NCBI RefSeq assembly: GCF_037042905.1
Contig: NC_087252.1
Location: 3,905,501-3,969,500 of the forward strand
Direction: 5' to 3'
From: Lytechinus pictus
Lineage: Eukaryota > Echinodermata > Echinoidea > Temnopleuroida > Toxopneustidae
DNA length: 64,000 bases
The notes under the pieces were generated by a model that did no database searches, was not told where the DNA came from, and saw only the letters and a list, made by a program, of their open reading frames with translations. The first letter of the stretch is position 1, and every line of letters begins with the position of its first letter. Shown piece after piece: positions 21,553 through 31,139 of the stretch. Position numbers and translations under genes: made by a program.

Positions 21553-21728
21553 CAGCTTGTGTACGTGCTGTGCAACGCACGTACACGTAGCATGCGAAGG
21601 AGCATATAAAGGCTCCTCCAATCAGGACGCTCCTCGCATGCACACAGCACACACACAGACTTAACATACATGAACATAGGTCAATACATAGACTAATACA
21701 TATACAGGTACATGGCAAATTTACTACA
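21553..21728 (-). repeat. Truncated 5' LTR of nested element
   Basis: Matches the first 176 nt of the 3' LTR (18,769-18,944) with no difference seen, including the TATA-like box and the 10-bp hairpin. It then changes abruptly at AAGCTG into internal sequence (ATATCATTC). The rest of the LTR (358 bp) and any primer-binding site are missing. Confidence 0.9.
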
Positions 21729-21732
21729 ATAG
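21729..21732. repeat. Target-site duplication of nested element (right)
   Basis: ATAG, matching 18,407-18,410. A 4-bp duplication is typical of many Ty3/Gypsy integrases. Confidence 0.88.
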
Positions 21733-22519
21733 ATATGCTTTAAAATACAATATAATCTTTGTAATATGAAAATAACTCAGATATTTTGTCTCTTCATTCT
21801 CACTAAAAAAGAAGTCTTGTATTTTCATGCTTTTGCTTAGATTATGAATCCAAACCGAACTAAACTTCTTGGAAATGTTTATATTCACATTTTCCAACAT
21901 AACCAGTTGCTTCCAAAAAACTAAACAAAGCTTTCAACTGAAGCTTTTCATTAATTAAATATTCATATTTTAGACATCTTGAAACTTTTACTTTATAACA
22001 CAAATTTCAGTCATGTGCATTTCAGAAAATTGTGATCAGATTTCACATGAGCCTTTTGAGCCAAAAACTGTCTTCTAACTTCAACCTCTTTTCACGTGTA
22101 CATTTATAATGAATTTTTACGTCTGTTTTTCGTCAATAACTCTCTTTGACTTTCTTAACATAATTATATAATCAACACATTATCTCCCCTATTATCTGAT
22201 TAATCTACGAAACTTACTTCTATGACGGGACACAAATAAACATTGCTGAAATTTGGACATAAAAGGTGACGAAATGCAGCACCTCCGTAAACTCATGAAC
22301 GTGAAAAATCTGATGCTGAAGATAGCGCACTGCTGTAAATTGACGTGTTGACAAATTTGATATGGTATCTTAGAGATAGATCATTAAAGCAAACGTTATA
22401 ATAATCATATGGCATTTTAATCCAAAATAAATCCATTTTTTCCAAAGTTTAATCTTCTCTTCAAATTTGCCTTTCTGAAAGATTAAATTTTCTCATATAT
22501 TCGGCTTCTTACCAAAACA
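21733..22519 (-). repeat. 3' LTR of BEL/Pao element, U3-side segment
   Basis: Matches 28,300-29,086 over 787 bp without a difference seen. With 17,778-18,410 it rebuilds exactly 1,420 bp. In the element's sense it starts TGTTTTGGTAAGAAG at 22,519. Confidence 0.93.
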
Positions 22520-22531
22520 TCCTCCCCACCC
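22520..22531 (-). promoter_or_regulatory. Polypurine tract of BEL/Pao element
   Basis: GGGTGGGGAGGA on the minus strand directly abuts the 3' LTR start TGTTTTGG. It would serve as the plus-strand DNA primer. Confidence 0.85.
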
Positions 22532-22627
22532 AATGAGGGGGTTGTCCTCATTACAAATTGAAACAAAAAAAAAACAGCAAAATTCGCGCTACAGATAAAT
22601 TGTATCAAAACTTACAATCCTTATGTA

Positions 22628-25600
22628 CTAATCTTCGTATCCCTCAACAGGGTAGATTACTGCTAACTTGGTTACTGGACGACGATATTCAGAGTTCATA
22701 GTCTTTACTTTCACATTCCGCACTTTACCGTCGTCACCTGGGTAAACTTCAATCACGCGAGCGATTGTCCACTTGCTGCGTACAGAGTTCATGTCGGCAA
22801 GCATTACTACATCCCCAACGCAGACATTGCGTCGATGAACATTCCACTTCCTTCTTGGAGCTAACAGTGGCAAGACATCCCTTGTCCACCGTTGCCAGAA
22901 AGAATATACAATGCGCTGAACCAGTTCCACTCTGTGTCTTGGATTTCGCGTCTTCAAGAATGGGCCTTGCGCTACGCTCCCCGAAGCTCGTCCTAGAAGC
23001 ATGTCGTTCGGTGAGATATAGCTGCCATCGTCTGGATCAGTTGGAAGTCGGCCGATAGGTCTTTGGTTGACAAGATTCGATACCTCCACTAAGCATGTAT
23101 ACAGTTCAAAAGGCGACAACACTTGATCACCTATCGCCCTTTTCAATGCATGCTTGCAGCTCTTGACCAAAGATTCGGCGCACCCGTTTTGATGTGGTGC
23201 CCCAGGAGTTACAAACTTCCATGTAGTGCCTCTCTCTGCACAAAAGTCCTTCAGCTCGTTGTCAGACATTCCGTCCGTCATCTTCCTTAGTTCTCGTTCT
23301 GCACCTATGAACTGGGTACCATTGTCGCTCATGATCATCGTTGGTTGTCCTCTGATAGAGAAGAAACGTCTTAGCACCTGAATGAATTCCATCGTACTAC
23401 AATCCACTGCCAGTTCCAGATGAACAGCACGTGTGTTCAAGCAGGTGAATATCACCCCATAATATTTTGATGTCTTGTTACGTCCCACTTTCACCGTTAG
23501 CGGCCCGAAATAATCACATGAAGTGAAGTGGAATGGTGGTGTACTTGGGGCCAATCTCTCTTTTGGTAGGTCTGACATCTGTTGGGTCTCTGTCTTGTGC
23601 TGAAACACTCTGCACTTGGTACATCTATACTTAACTGTCTTGGCAAGTTTGTGACCATGAAGAATCCAGTATTTCAGTCTTATCTTTGCCATGGTTGCAG
23701 CTACTCCACTGTGACTCGTCTCATGTACATGACGAGTAATCAGTCTTGAAACATGATGTCCATATGGTAGCAGGGCAGGATGCTTCTGCTCAAATGACGT
23801 AATCGCTTTATCTATCCTGCCTCCAACCCGTATGATACCGTAGTCATCAATGAATGGACTCAAAGACTTCAGCTCTCCTTTCTTGATCCGAGACTCCATG
23901 CCATTTTGTACATCTCTGATGATGTACTTTTCTCCGTCATCTAGTTCTGTGGGCGTAATCTCTATACTGGTCTCTTTTTCCTGATTCTGCCGTCTGGCCT
24001 TGAGTTTCTTTACAAACTTTATCACCAATGCTGCTACTCTGACCAGTTTCCTCCAGTTAGAGAACCTCTCGTAATCAATCAGATGATGACTCTGAGACAC
24101 ATTTAGAACTGTCTTCTCGTTACGCCTCTCCTTCTCAACATCAGGAAGGTCCTCACGAACCTTGACTTCGTCGGGCCAATCAGATGCTGACTTTTGAAGA
24201 AAGTCTGGACCCCGTTGCCATGACCCCACCAGCTCACTTGCCTTCAGTCCTCTTGATAACACATCTGCTATGTTGCTTTCTCCAGAGATGTGTCTCCATT
24301 TGCTGGGGTCTGTACTGGTCTGGATTTCTCCCACTCTTGTTGCAACAAACGTCTTGAAGGTTTTTGCCCTACCTCTAATCCACGAGAGGGCGATCGTACT
24401 GTCTGTCATTAAAATGACATCCTCAATTTCAATCCTCAGCTCCTCCAATATCGTCTTATATAACCTACTCGCAAGAACTGCAGCCTGAAGCTCAAGGCGT
24501 GGAACTGTTAGTGGCTTGAGTGGTGCCACTCGTGATTTTGCTGCCACAAATCTAGTCATGTAGCCTCCACCATCCATTTCCCACCTCAGGTATGCACACG
24601 CTCCAAAGGCATGCATCGAAGCATCACTGAAGATACAGAGCAGCGGCTTACCCACTGCCTCTTTCGGAGTCAGACATCTTTCAAATGTTACCTCCTTGAG
24701 CTCTTCCATTTCTTGAAAGAATCTTTTCCATTCCATTTGACATTCATCTGGAAGAACTGCATCCCAGTCATAGCCATTTTCCCATAGTTGCTGTAGTCCA
24801 ATTTTTGCCCGGATGACAAACGGTGCTGTATAGCCAATCGGATCGAAGATTCGGGCAACCTGACTGAGGATGATTCTCTTGGTTAGTCTCTTATCTATGA
24901 ACTTGTCAACTTTAACTCTGTAAGAGAACTCATCCTTCTCTCTATCCCAGAAGACTCCTAGCACCTTCTCCTCTGCTAGACTTTCCATCATAGTTTTCTC
25001 CATTTCGTTTGCCTCTGGACCTTTTAGCTGTATGTTGGAAGTCCAGCCTTTCACCTTAAACCCACCATCAGCAAGAATCATGTCAATGTCCTTGGTTAAG
25101 GTTTTAGCTTGCTCTATCGAATCTGTAGATGTGCAGATGTCATCCATGTATGTATCTCTTTTCAATACATCTGCAGCCTCTGGAGACTGAGCACGGCCTT
25201 CTTCTGCAGTGAGTCTCAGTGCTGTCTGCGCCATTGCTGGAGCCGGCTTATCTCCAAACGTCACGACTTGCATCACATACGTATCAGGCTTTCTGTTCAC
25301 TTGCAAATCTCTCCACAAAAACCTGTGTACGTGCTGATCAGACTCGGGTATCAGCACCCTGTGGTACATTTTTGAGATATCTGCACAAACTGCTACTGAC
25401 CTCTCCCGGAAACGTAGGATGACTCCAAACAAGTTATTTAAGAGGTCAGGGCCTTTCATCCAGAAGTCGTTGAGACACTTGCCAGCATACACTGAAGAGG
25501 AATTGAAGACAATTCTTATCGGTGTGCTCTTCTTTTCCGGTCGCAACACTGCATGATGAGGAATATAATGCACAGGGCCTTCATACGACTCCATTTCCTC

Positions 25601-27298
25601 AATTGTCATTTTCCTTGCGAAACCCATCTGTACCATTTCCTTAATTTGATTATCATAGGCTTTGGCATGCTCGGCATCCTTCAGCAACCTTTTCTCTGTA
25701 GCACAGAGCATTTTTTCCACCAGTACCTTGTTGTCTGGCAGTTCCTTTGGGTTTCTCTGCCATGGATATGGAACCAGCCACTGTCGTCCTTTCTTCTGAC
25801 AAGCCTTGATGATAAACTTCTGTTCATCTACCTCTTTATCTGGACAGGCCACTCCCATAGATTCTGTCGTCCAAAAATCCTGCAGATCAATGGGATTCCT
25901 GATTACTTGTACATTGAGTACGTTTCCACCCTTCTGACCTGGTTTACCACCAAACACCACCCAGCCTAGTGGCGTTCGCTTAGCAACTAGATGTCCTCTC
26001 TCTCTTGGCTTTCCATTCCCAAGATGAAGTTTTGCATAGTCGGCACCGATGAGTAGATCAATTGGTCCAGAACCTCTGTAGAGTTTGTCAAGATGGAAAA
26101 TCCTTGCTAACTCTCTAACATTAACACCTGTGATGTTATCGTTGATGACATCTAGTCCGATAGCTTGTACCACAATGACTTTATGGGTATCCAAAGACTC
26201 AAGCTTAACCCGATATAACTTGGAATCAGCAGTCTCTCTATCTCCGCCAACTTTTGTGATCACGACTTGGATTGGATCACCCTCGAGATTAAGCGTCTTT
26301 GCAATCTCCGTCCTGATGAGTGTCACTTGAGACCCAGAGTCCAACAAACAGTTACCAATGACCGCTCCCTTCGTACCTCGAACCTTGACTGACAGTATTG
26401 GTAACAGAGTCTCACTTGATCCGATACTTGCCACGTCCACTGTAGACTCCCTTTTTTCGATTGTTGAATGCAGCAAAGGATGATGATATGAGGGGCATTG
26501 GTCGCACTTCCTTCTTCGTCTACATGTGGTCATGCGGTGTTCCTTGCTGGCCCGCTTCAGACAGCTAAAGCACGCTCTGTTCGCCTTCATCAAGTCGTAC
26601 CTTTCTGGTTGGCTCATTCTGATAATCATTTGACACTTATCAATCCAGTGATCATTGGATTTACAGTGCCAACACTTAAAGTCCTGCTTACGAACCACAT
26701 CATTGCCTTTGTCTTGGTTCATAACTTGGTGTATGGATGCACCTTGCTTGGTCCTGTTATCTGACCTTCCTTCTCGAATGGATGCAGTCGCCCGAATGCG
26801 AGTCTGTAGTTCCTCGCTCATCCAGTCCATCAAGCCCTTTAAAGTGGGTGACCTCTGTAGACGTAACCAAATCTTACGATCTTCATTTGTAAGCTTCCGT
26901 TCTATCAACGCCAACATATGAGAATTGTTCATATCCTCTTCCTTATTTATCTGTTTCAGAGTGTTGTAACTCCTCCTAACTAATCCGGCAAACTCGATGA
27001 ACCTTGCATCCTCACCGTCCTTCAAGTTCTTGAACTTTGTGATGTCAGATATGATAGCATCGGCTAGATTCCTCGGATCACCGTACATGATATCAAGTTG
27101 CTCCCACGCTGCTTGATAGTCGGTTCCTATCCCTTGAATTATTTCCAGTGGTTTCCCTTGCAGGCTAGTACGCATAATTGTTATGCAATCCCTTTCGGCA
27201 TATCTGGTTTCGATGAGATGCTTGAAGTCGGACTTAAAAGTCTGATATTCTCTAATATCTCCTGAAAACCTGGGTAACTTAGGTTTTTCAACCTGCAC
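22628..27298 (-). CDS. gag-pol: BEL/Pao Gag-Pol polyprotein (main frame)
   Basis: 1,556 residues without a stop. Gag (DUF1759-like) about 1-170, with FSGDIREYQTF near the start. Zinc knuckles C209/C212/H217/C222 and C243/C246/H254/C259, plus a third Cys/His pair at 265-277. Aspartic protease D320-S-G. Reverse transcriptase about 590-800 with D640 and YMDD at 717-720. RNase H with D892, E936, D966 and D1012. Integrase with H1192/H1196/C1226/C1229 and catalytic D1262, D1325, E1375. A DUF5641-like C-terminus at about 1455-1550. All catalytic residues are present. The frame opens with GTG at 27,298, not ATG, and is open back to 27,325; the true N-terminus lies in the overlapping frame 27,181-27,618. 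Confidence 0.93.
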   Translation of the reverse strand: MQVEKPKLPRFSGDIREYQTFKSDFKHLIETRYAERDCITIMRTSLQGKPLEIIQGIGTDYQAAWEQLDIMYGDPRNLADAIISDITKFKNLKDGEDARFIEFAGLVRRSYNTLKQINKEEDMNNSHMLALIERKLTNEDRKIWLRLQRSPTLKGLMDWMSEELQTRIRATASIREGRSDNRTKQGASIHQVMNQDKGNDVVRKQDFKCWHCKSNDHWIDKCQMIIRMSQPERYDLMKANRACFSCLKRASKEHRMTTCRRRRKCDQCPSYHHPLLHSTIEKRESTVDVASIGSSETLLPILSVKVRGTKGAVIGNCLLDSGSQVTLIRTEIAKTLNLEGDPIQVVITKVGGDRETADSKLYRVKLESLDTHKVIVVQAIGLDVINDNITGVNVRELARIFHLDKLYRGSGPIDLLIGADYAKLHLGNGKPRERGHLVAKRTPLGWVVFGGKPGQKGGNVLNVQVIRNPIDLQDFWTTESMGVACPDKEVDEQKFIIKACQKKGRQWLVPYPWQRNPKELPDNKVLVEKMLCATEKRLLKDAEHAKAYDNQIKEMVQMGFARKMTIEEMESYEGPVHYIPHHAVLRPEKKSTPIRIVFNSSSVYAGKCLNDFWMKGPDLLNNLFGVILRFRERSVAVCADISKMYHRVLIPESDQHVHRFLWRDLQVNRKPDTYVMQVVTFGDKPAPAMAQTALRLTAEEGRAQSPEAADVLKRDTYMDDICTSTDSIEQAKTLTKDIDMILADGGFKVKGWTSNIQLKGPEANEMEKTMMESLAEEKVLGVFWDREKDEFSYRVKVDKFIDKRLTKRIILSQVARIFDPIGYTAPFVIRAKIGLQQLWENGYDWDAVLPDECQMEWKRFFQEMEELKEVTFERCLTPKEAVGKPLLCIFSDASMHAFGACAYLRWEMDGGGYMTRFVAAKSRVAPLKPLTVPRLELQAAVLASRLYKTILEELRIEIEDVILMTDSTIALSWIRGRAKTFKTFVATRVGEIQTSTDPSKWRHISGESNIADVLSRGLKASELVGSWQRGPDFLQKSASDWPDEVKVREDLPDVEKERRNEKTVLNVSQSHHLIDYERFSNWRKLVRVAALVIKFVKKLKARRQNQEKETSIEITPTELDDGEKYIIRDVQNGMESRIKKGELKSLSPFIDDYGIIRVGGRIDKAITSFEQKHPALLPYGHHVSRLITRHVHETSHSGVAATMAKIRLKYWILHGHKLAKTVKYRCTKCRVFQHKTETQQMSDLPKERLAPSTPPFHFTSCDYFGPLTVKVGRNKTSKYYGVIFTCLNTRAVHLELAVDCSTMEFIQVLRRFFSIRGQPTMIMSDNGTQFIGAERELRKMTDGMSDNELKDFCAERGTTWKFVTPGAPHQNGCAESLVKSCKHALKRAIGDQVLSPFELYTCLVEVSNLVNQRPIGRLPTDPDDGSYISPNDMLLGRASGSVAQGPFLKTRNPRHRVELVQRIVYSFWQRWTRDVLPLLAPRRKWNVHRRNVCVGDVVMLADMNSVRSKWTIARVIEVYPGDDGKVRNVKVKTMNSEYRRPVTKLAVIYPVEGYED

Positions 27299-27618
27299 CT
27301 TCCTCCAGAGCTGATATTTCCAATGCTATTGTTTTCGAGGTAGTCACAAACCTTCGCTTTCACTTGCATGAAGTTATTCATGCAATCTTCTATCCATGCC
27401 TGCTCTGATTCATATGCCGAATCATCAAGAAGCTCACAGTATACGTCATGCTTCTCTTCCAGATCCTTGTAGCATTTCTGACATTCCTGAAAGCCCTCAT
27501 CAACCTCTATGCTGGATCTTTCACTGTCCATCAGGGCCGTAACTTGATTCAAAGTCCTTGTGAACTTCCCCTTTGCCGACCTCCGCTTCACCTTCAGTTC
27601 GCCTGCTCTTTCAGCCAT
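27181..27618 (-). CDS. BEL/Pao Gag N-terminal frame, -1 shifted from main ORF
   Basis: 145 codons starting ATG GCT at 27,618. The first roughly 105 residues are a charged, helical stretch (VTALMDSERSSIEVDEGFQE, then KCYKDLEEKHDVYCELLDD) like the region before DUF1759 in BEL Gags. The frame overlaps the main ORF and must shift -1 to enter it. A near-canonical slippery heptamer G AAA AAC in the zero frame lies at 27,289-27,283, inside the overlap. A single-base indel is the simpler alternative, since the Gag domain itself lies after the shift. Confidence 0.75.
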   Translation of the reverse strand: MAERAGELKVKRRSAKGKFTRTLNQVTALMDSERSSIEVDEGFQECQKCYKDLEEKHDVYCELLDDSAYESEQAWIEDCMNNFMQVKAKVCDYLENNSIGNISSGGRCRLKNLSYPGFQEILENIRLLSPTSSISSKPDMPKGIA

Positions 27619-27666
27619 CTTGTCCTTCTTGTACTATTCCCGGAGTATGCGGAGAAATTGAATTTA

Positions 27667-29086
27667 TGGATAGTACAGAACAAGCCGAGATGTGAACCAT
27701 GGAATTGAGATATTTCTACAGTAGATTTGTAGATTTTATTCAATCTGAAATGATAAAACAAAACAGCATATTTTGAGTCATCTCATCCTGAATTAAAACA
27801 TGCACTTAAATATGAATATCTTGTGTAACCTGGTCTTGATGCATTTACATTTGTCCATCAAAGTATTACTAAATATTCTGACCAAGATTGACTTTCATTG
27901 TTTATAGTAAAAGCATGGATTAAGACTAATATAAACCAATTGAAAGTCTGAATGTAGCAGACAATATTATTTTCTATCAAAATCACTCCTTATATAAAAG
28001 GCATAAAAAATCAATGCCCAATTTTGGCAGGGCGCCAACAACGCATAGTTGAGTCCAACTATGCCGAAACAAATCCCTAATAGCTTTTAAAACTGGTTTT
28101 CTCTAAATTAAATGCACATGCAATTATTCATGAACCAAAACTAGTTTTGCCAGAAACTTATTTCTACCTCTTCAAAATACACTTCATGAATTCACCAAAT
28201 GTTCATGTATCAGACTCATGAACATGGTTTTGTATCCTTTTGTATAGATCTATATTTATGCACTTTCACCTCACAATGAGCAACTTGTCTTAAGCATAGA
28301 TATGCTTTAAAATACAATATAATCTTTGTAATATGAAAATAACTCAGATATTTTGTCTCTTCATTCTCACTAAAAAAGAAGTCTTGTATTTTCATGCTTT
28401 TGCTTAGATTATGAATCCAAACCGAACTAAACTTCTTGGAAATGTTTATATTCACATTTTCCAACATAACCAGTTGCTTCCAAAAAACTAAACAAAGCTT
28501 TCAACTGAAGCTTTTCATTAATTAAATATTCATATTTTAGACATCTTGAAACTTTTACTTTATAACACAAATTTCAGTCATGTGCATTTCAGAAAATTGT
28601 GATCAGATTTCACATGAGCCTTTTGAGCCAAAAACTGTCTTCTAACTTCAACCTCTTTTCACGTGTACATTTATAATGAATTTTTACGTCTGTTTTTCGT
28701 CAATAACTCTCTTTGACTTTCTTAACATAATTATATAATCAACACATTATCTCCCCTATTATCTGATTAATCTACGAAACTTACTTCTATGACGGGACAC
28801 AAATAAACATTGCTGAAATTTGGACATAAAAGGTGACGAAATGCAGCACCTCCGTAAACTCATGAACGTGAAAAATCTGATGCTGAAGATAGCGCACTGC
28901 TGTAAATTGACGTGTTGACAAATTTGATATGGTATCTTAGAGATAGATCATTAAAGCAAACGTTATAATAATCATATGGCATTTTAATCCAAAATAAATC
29001 CATTTTTTCCAAAGTTTAATCTTCTCTTCAAATTTGCCTTTCTGAAAGATTAAATTTTCTCATATATTCGGCTTCTTACCAAAACA
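27667..29086 (-). repeat. 5' LTR of BEL/Pao element (complete, 1,420 bp)
   Basis: In the element's sense it runs from TGTTTTGG at 29,086 to CTATCCA at 27,667. A TATA box (TTTTATATAAGG, about 27,989-28,000) and an AATAAA signal (27,740-27,735) are in the right order for a promoter and polyadenylation site, which places R between roughly 27,965 and 27,715 (inference). Confidence 0.93.
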
Positions 29087-29091
29087 ATAAT
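29087..29091. repeat. Target-site duplication of BEL/Pao element (right)
   Basis: ATAAT, identical to 17,773-17,777. Confidence 0.9.
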
Positions 29092-29695
29092 AACAGCAGG
29101 ACTGGTAATAATACGGGTATAGTTACATGTATTTTACAAAATACCGCCAATGCATGCATGATGACATAAATGTAGACATAGCCATTGATAGGCTAGGCCT
29201 ATATGCCTTGAATTATTTGTGATGAAAATAGGGATTGGTTTTCCTACATGTATTTGACATGGGTAATTGTCATTTTACTAGTTATTTTAAGTTTAACATT
29301 CATATTTTTATTTATTTGGTCACAACAAGTGCATAACTAAATATTCTATGTACATGTAGATTTGATTCTAAAAGCAATACTGTAGATTCTACTAGTCATT
29401 GGTAGGCCTACTCATGAGAGTCATGAAGACGATTGGCTTTGATAACCATTTATATTTGGCCTAACTTGATGTGATAGATGAATGGATACTCATTCGCTTG
29501 TAATGTACAATTAGTGAATATAGTTCCCTTTTTTCCCTCTCTAGAAATAATTTTGGATATTGAGCACCATTGATGATGGCCACTGACCCACTGCATTATT
29601 GCACTTGTCTTTGTGTTTTTGGATTAACACCCCCCCCCCCACTTTCAGCACCACAACCCTCACAATCTCCTCTTTGATTAAACTAATTACCACCA
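29092..29695. other. Intergenic, no gene seen
   Basis: AT-rich with TACATGTA and GGCCTA words and a poly-C run at 29,630-29,640. No ORF or transposon ends recognised. Confidence 0.5.
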
Positions 29696-29699
29696 TCAG

Positions 29700-29903
29700 C
29701 ATTACTTTACTACAAACTTCACCATTGTCATCGTTGTCATCATCATCACCATAATCATTAATGTCATTATCATTATCATCATCATAACCATCATAACCAT
29801 CAGTATTTTCATCATTTTCATCGGTCACTAGTATTATCATCCTCATTATCAGCATCAAAATCATCATGTCAATGTCATCACCATCACCACCACGGCAGTC
29901 ATC

Positions 29904-29936
<33 letters not shown>

Positions 29937-30003
29937 TTCATCATCATCTTCATCATCATCATTATCATCATCATCATCACCATCATCATCAACAACATCA
30001 TTT
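29700..30003. repeat. (ATC)n microsatellite
   Basis: About 300 bp of TCA/ATC units, purest at 29,903-29,990. The Asp-rich minus-strand frame here is a repeat artefact. Confidence 0.95.
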
Positions 30004-30097
30004 TGATAAGGTGGTCACCATCATCAAAATCAAAATTAACTTGATGATCATTACAGGCCCTAAATTAATCTATCACAGGCTTTGACCATGGTAGACA

Positions 30098-30172
30098 GCT
30101 GGCAGCCGTCTGTTTCGAGGAGTTTTTAAAAAAAAATTAATTTTTTTAATTTCTCCTCATACACAGACGGCT
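30098..30172. repeat. Short inverted repeat around an A/T core
   Basis: GCCGTCTGTTTCGAGGAG and CTCCTCATACACAGACGGC face each other across a poly-A/poly-T centre. It could be a foldback MITE or an RNA hairpin; ends and target duplication are not clear. Confidence 0.5.
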
Positions 30173-30174
30173 CG

Positions 30175-31139
30175 CTATCGTGCAGCCACCATTAGGGGAC
30201 TATGCAAAATGCAAAATCCCCCCGTCGGGGCTCTTCAATTTTTGTCTTTAATGAATCAAACATTTGAAAATTAACGCGACCGAAATGCAAATTACTATTC
30301 CCTCTTGGCATTAATTGCAAAAAAACGGGGAAAATCAAGTTAAAAGGAACAAAAACAGTGACTTACCTCGGCTGTCACGCAACTTCACTGCCCTGTTTTA
30401 TCCGAACTTAATACACATAAACATATGGCCATTGAGTCCCCTGTACAGATCGCGCTAGAACTTCGGTCTCTGTATTTGGTGAGTGAAGCCAACGGAGTTC
30501 AGCTGAACAACCAACATAACAGAGACCGAAGCTTTTGGTCTATGACCATGGATGCCCTAACATATAGCCTCGATGTCTATCTCATTGGTCTTGGAGATTT
30601 TTTATGCAATTGATGTTTTAATTTTTTTATATTTGTGTAGAAACCTGCTTTACTCTTAATAATGATATCGGAATATAAGGCCTGGCCTGTCATCATCATC
30701 GTCATTATTGTAGATACATGTAATTATCATTGTCCAATTTGCAAGAACTTAATTTCTGGTTTCTTATTATTTCCTATTTTCTCATGTTTTTCTATGTACA
30801 TGTATTTTTATATCATTTGTACTTACAATAATTTTGTAAATTATTCTGCGAAAAATAATCTAAAATCTATATTAGTTTTATGTGGTTTTAAATCACTTGT
30901 TCTGTGACGATTATGTCAAAGAGCTTGCCTTACTGCAACTGTATAAACCCTCCCAAATTATCAATATCATTTGAAGAATTGATATCTGGTTATTAAAATG
31001 ATGGTTTTTAGTCACTTACATGTAAGTAATTTTAACAATTTTTTTGTAAAAAAAGATCACATTCTTGTGAAAATAAGTATGATGCCAGTGGATTTATCCA
31101 ACAATAATATGAGGAACCACTGCTATTCATTTTATTTTT
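30175..31139. other. Intergenic, no gene seen
   Basis: A 62-codon frame starts at 30,425 after CpG-bearing sequence, with GAGACCGAAG and CTTCGGTCTC words forming a 70-bp-spaced inverted pair (30,463 and 30,521). I see no domain. The rest is AT-rich. Confidence 0.4.

Larger units (their letters stand above)
18411..21728 (-). mobile_element. Nested Gag-only LTR element (Ty3/Gypsy-like)
   Basis: 3,318 bp, read on the minus strand and inserted in the 3' LTR of the BEL/Pao element. ATAG flanks it at 18,407-18,410 and 21,729-21,732; the uninterrupted LTR has ATAG once at this point. The 3' LTR is 534 bp (18,411-18,944). The 5' LTR is only its first 176 bp (21,553-21,728), with no visible difference from the 3' copy. 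It contains one gag gene and no protease, RT, RNase H or integrase. It must have been mobilised by enzymes from a related complete element. Confidence 0.9.
17778..29086 (-). mobile_element. BEL/Pao LTR retrotransposon, complete, with nested insertion
   Basis: Full-length element read on the minus strand: 5' LTR 27,667-29,086, gag-pol, polypurine tract, and 3' LTR 17,778-22,519 split by another element. It is 7,987 bp without the insertion. The LTRs begin and end TG/CA, have equal length (1,420 bp) and show no difference by eye. Perfect 5-bp ATAAT duplications flank it. The polyprotein is uninterrupted over 1,556 codons, so the insertion is very recent. I do not see a TGG-type tRNA primer site right after the 5' LTR. 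Confidence 0.95.

Noticed and set aside
21350..21718. 122-codon Cys-rich minus-strand frame, and its twin at 18,755-19,015
   Set aside because: Lies in the LTR of the nested element; it stays open by chance in both LTR copies and leads into unrelated leader sequence.
22765..26921. Plus-strand frames of 67-138 codons across the BEL/Pao element
   Set aside because: Shadows of the minus-strand polyprotein.
17778..29086. Endogenous retrovirus with an envelope gene
   Set aside because: No env-like frame lies between the integrase/DUF5641 end (22,628) and the polypurine tract (22,531); only about 100 bp remain.
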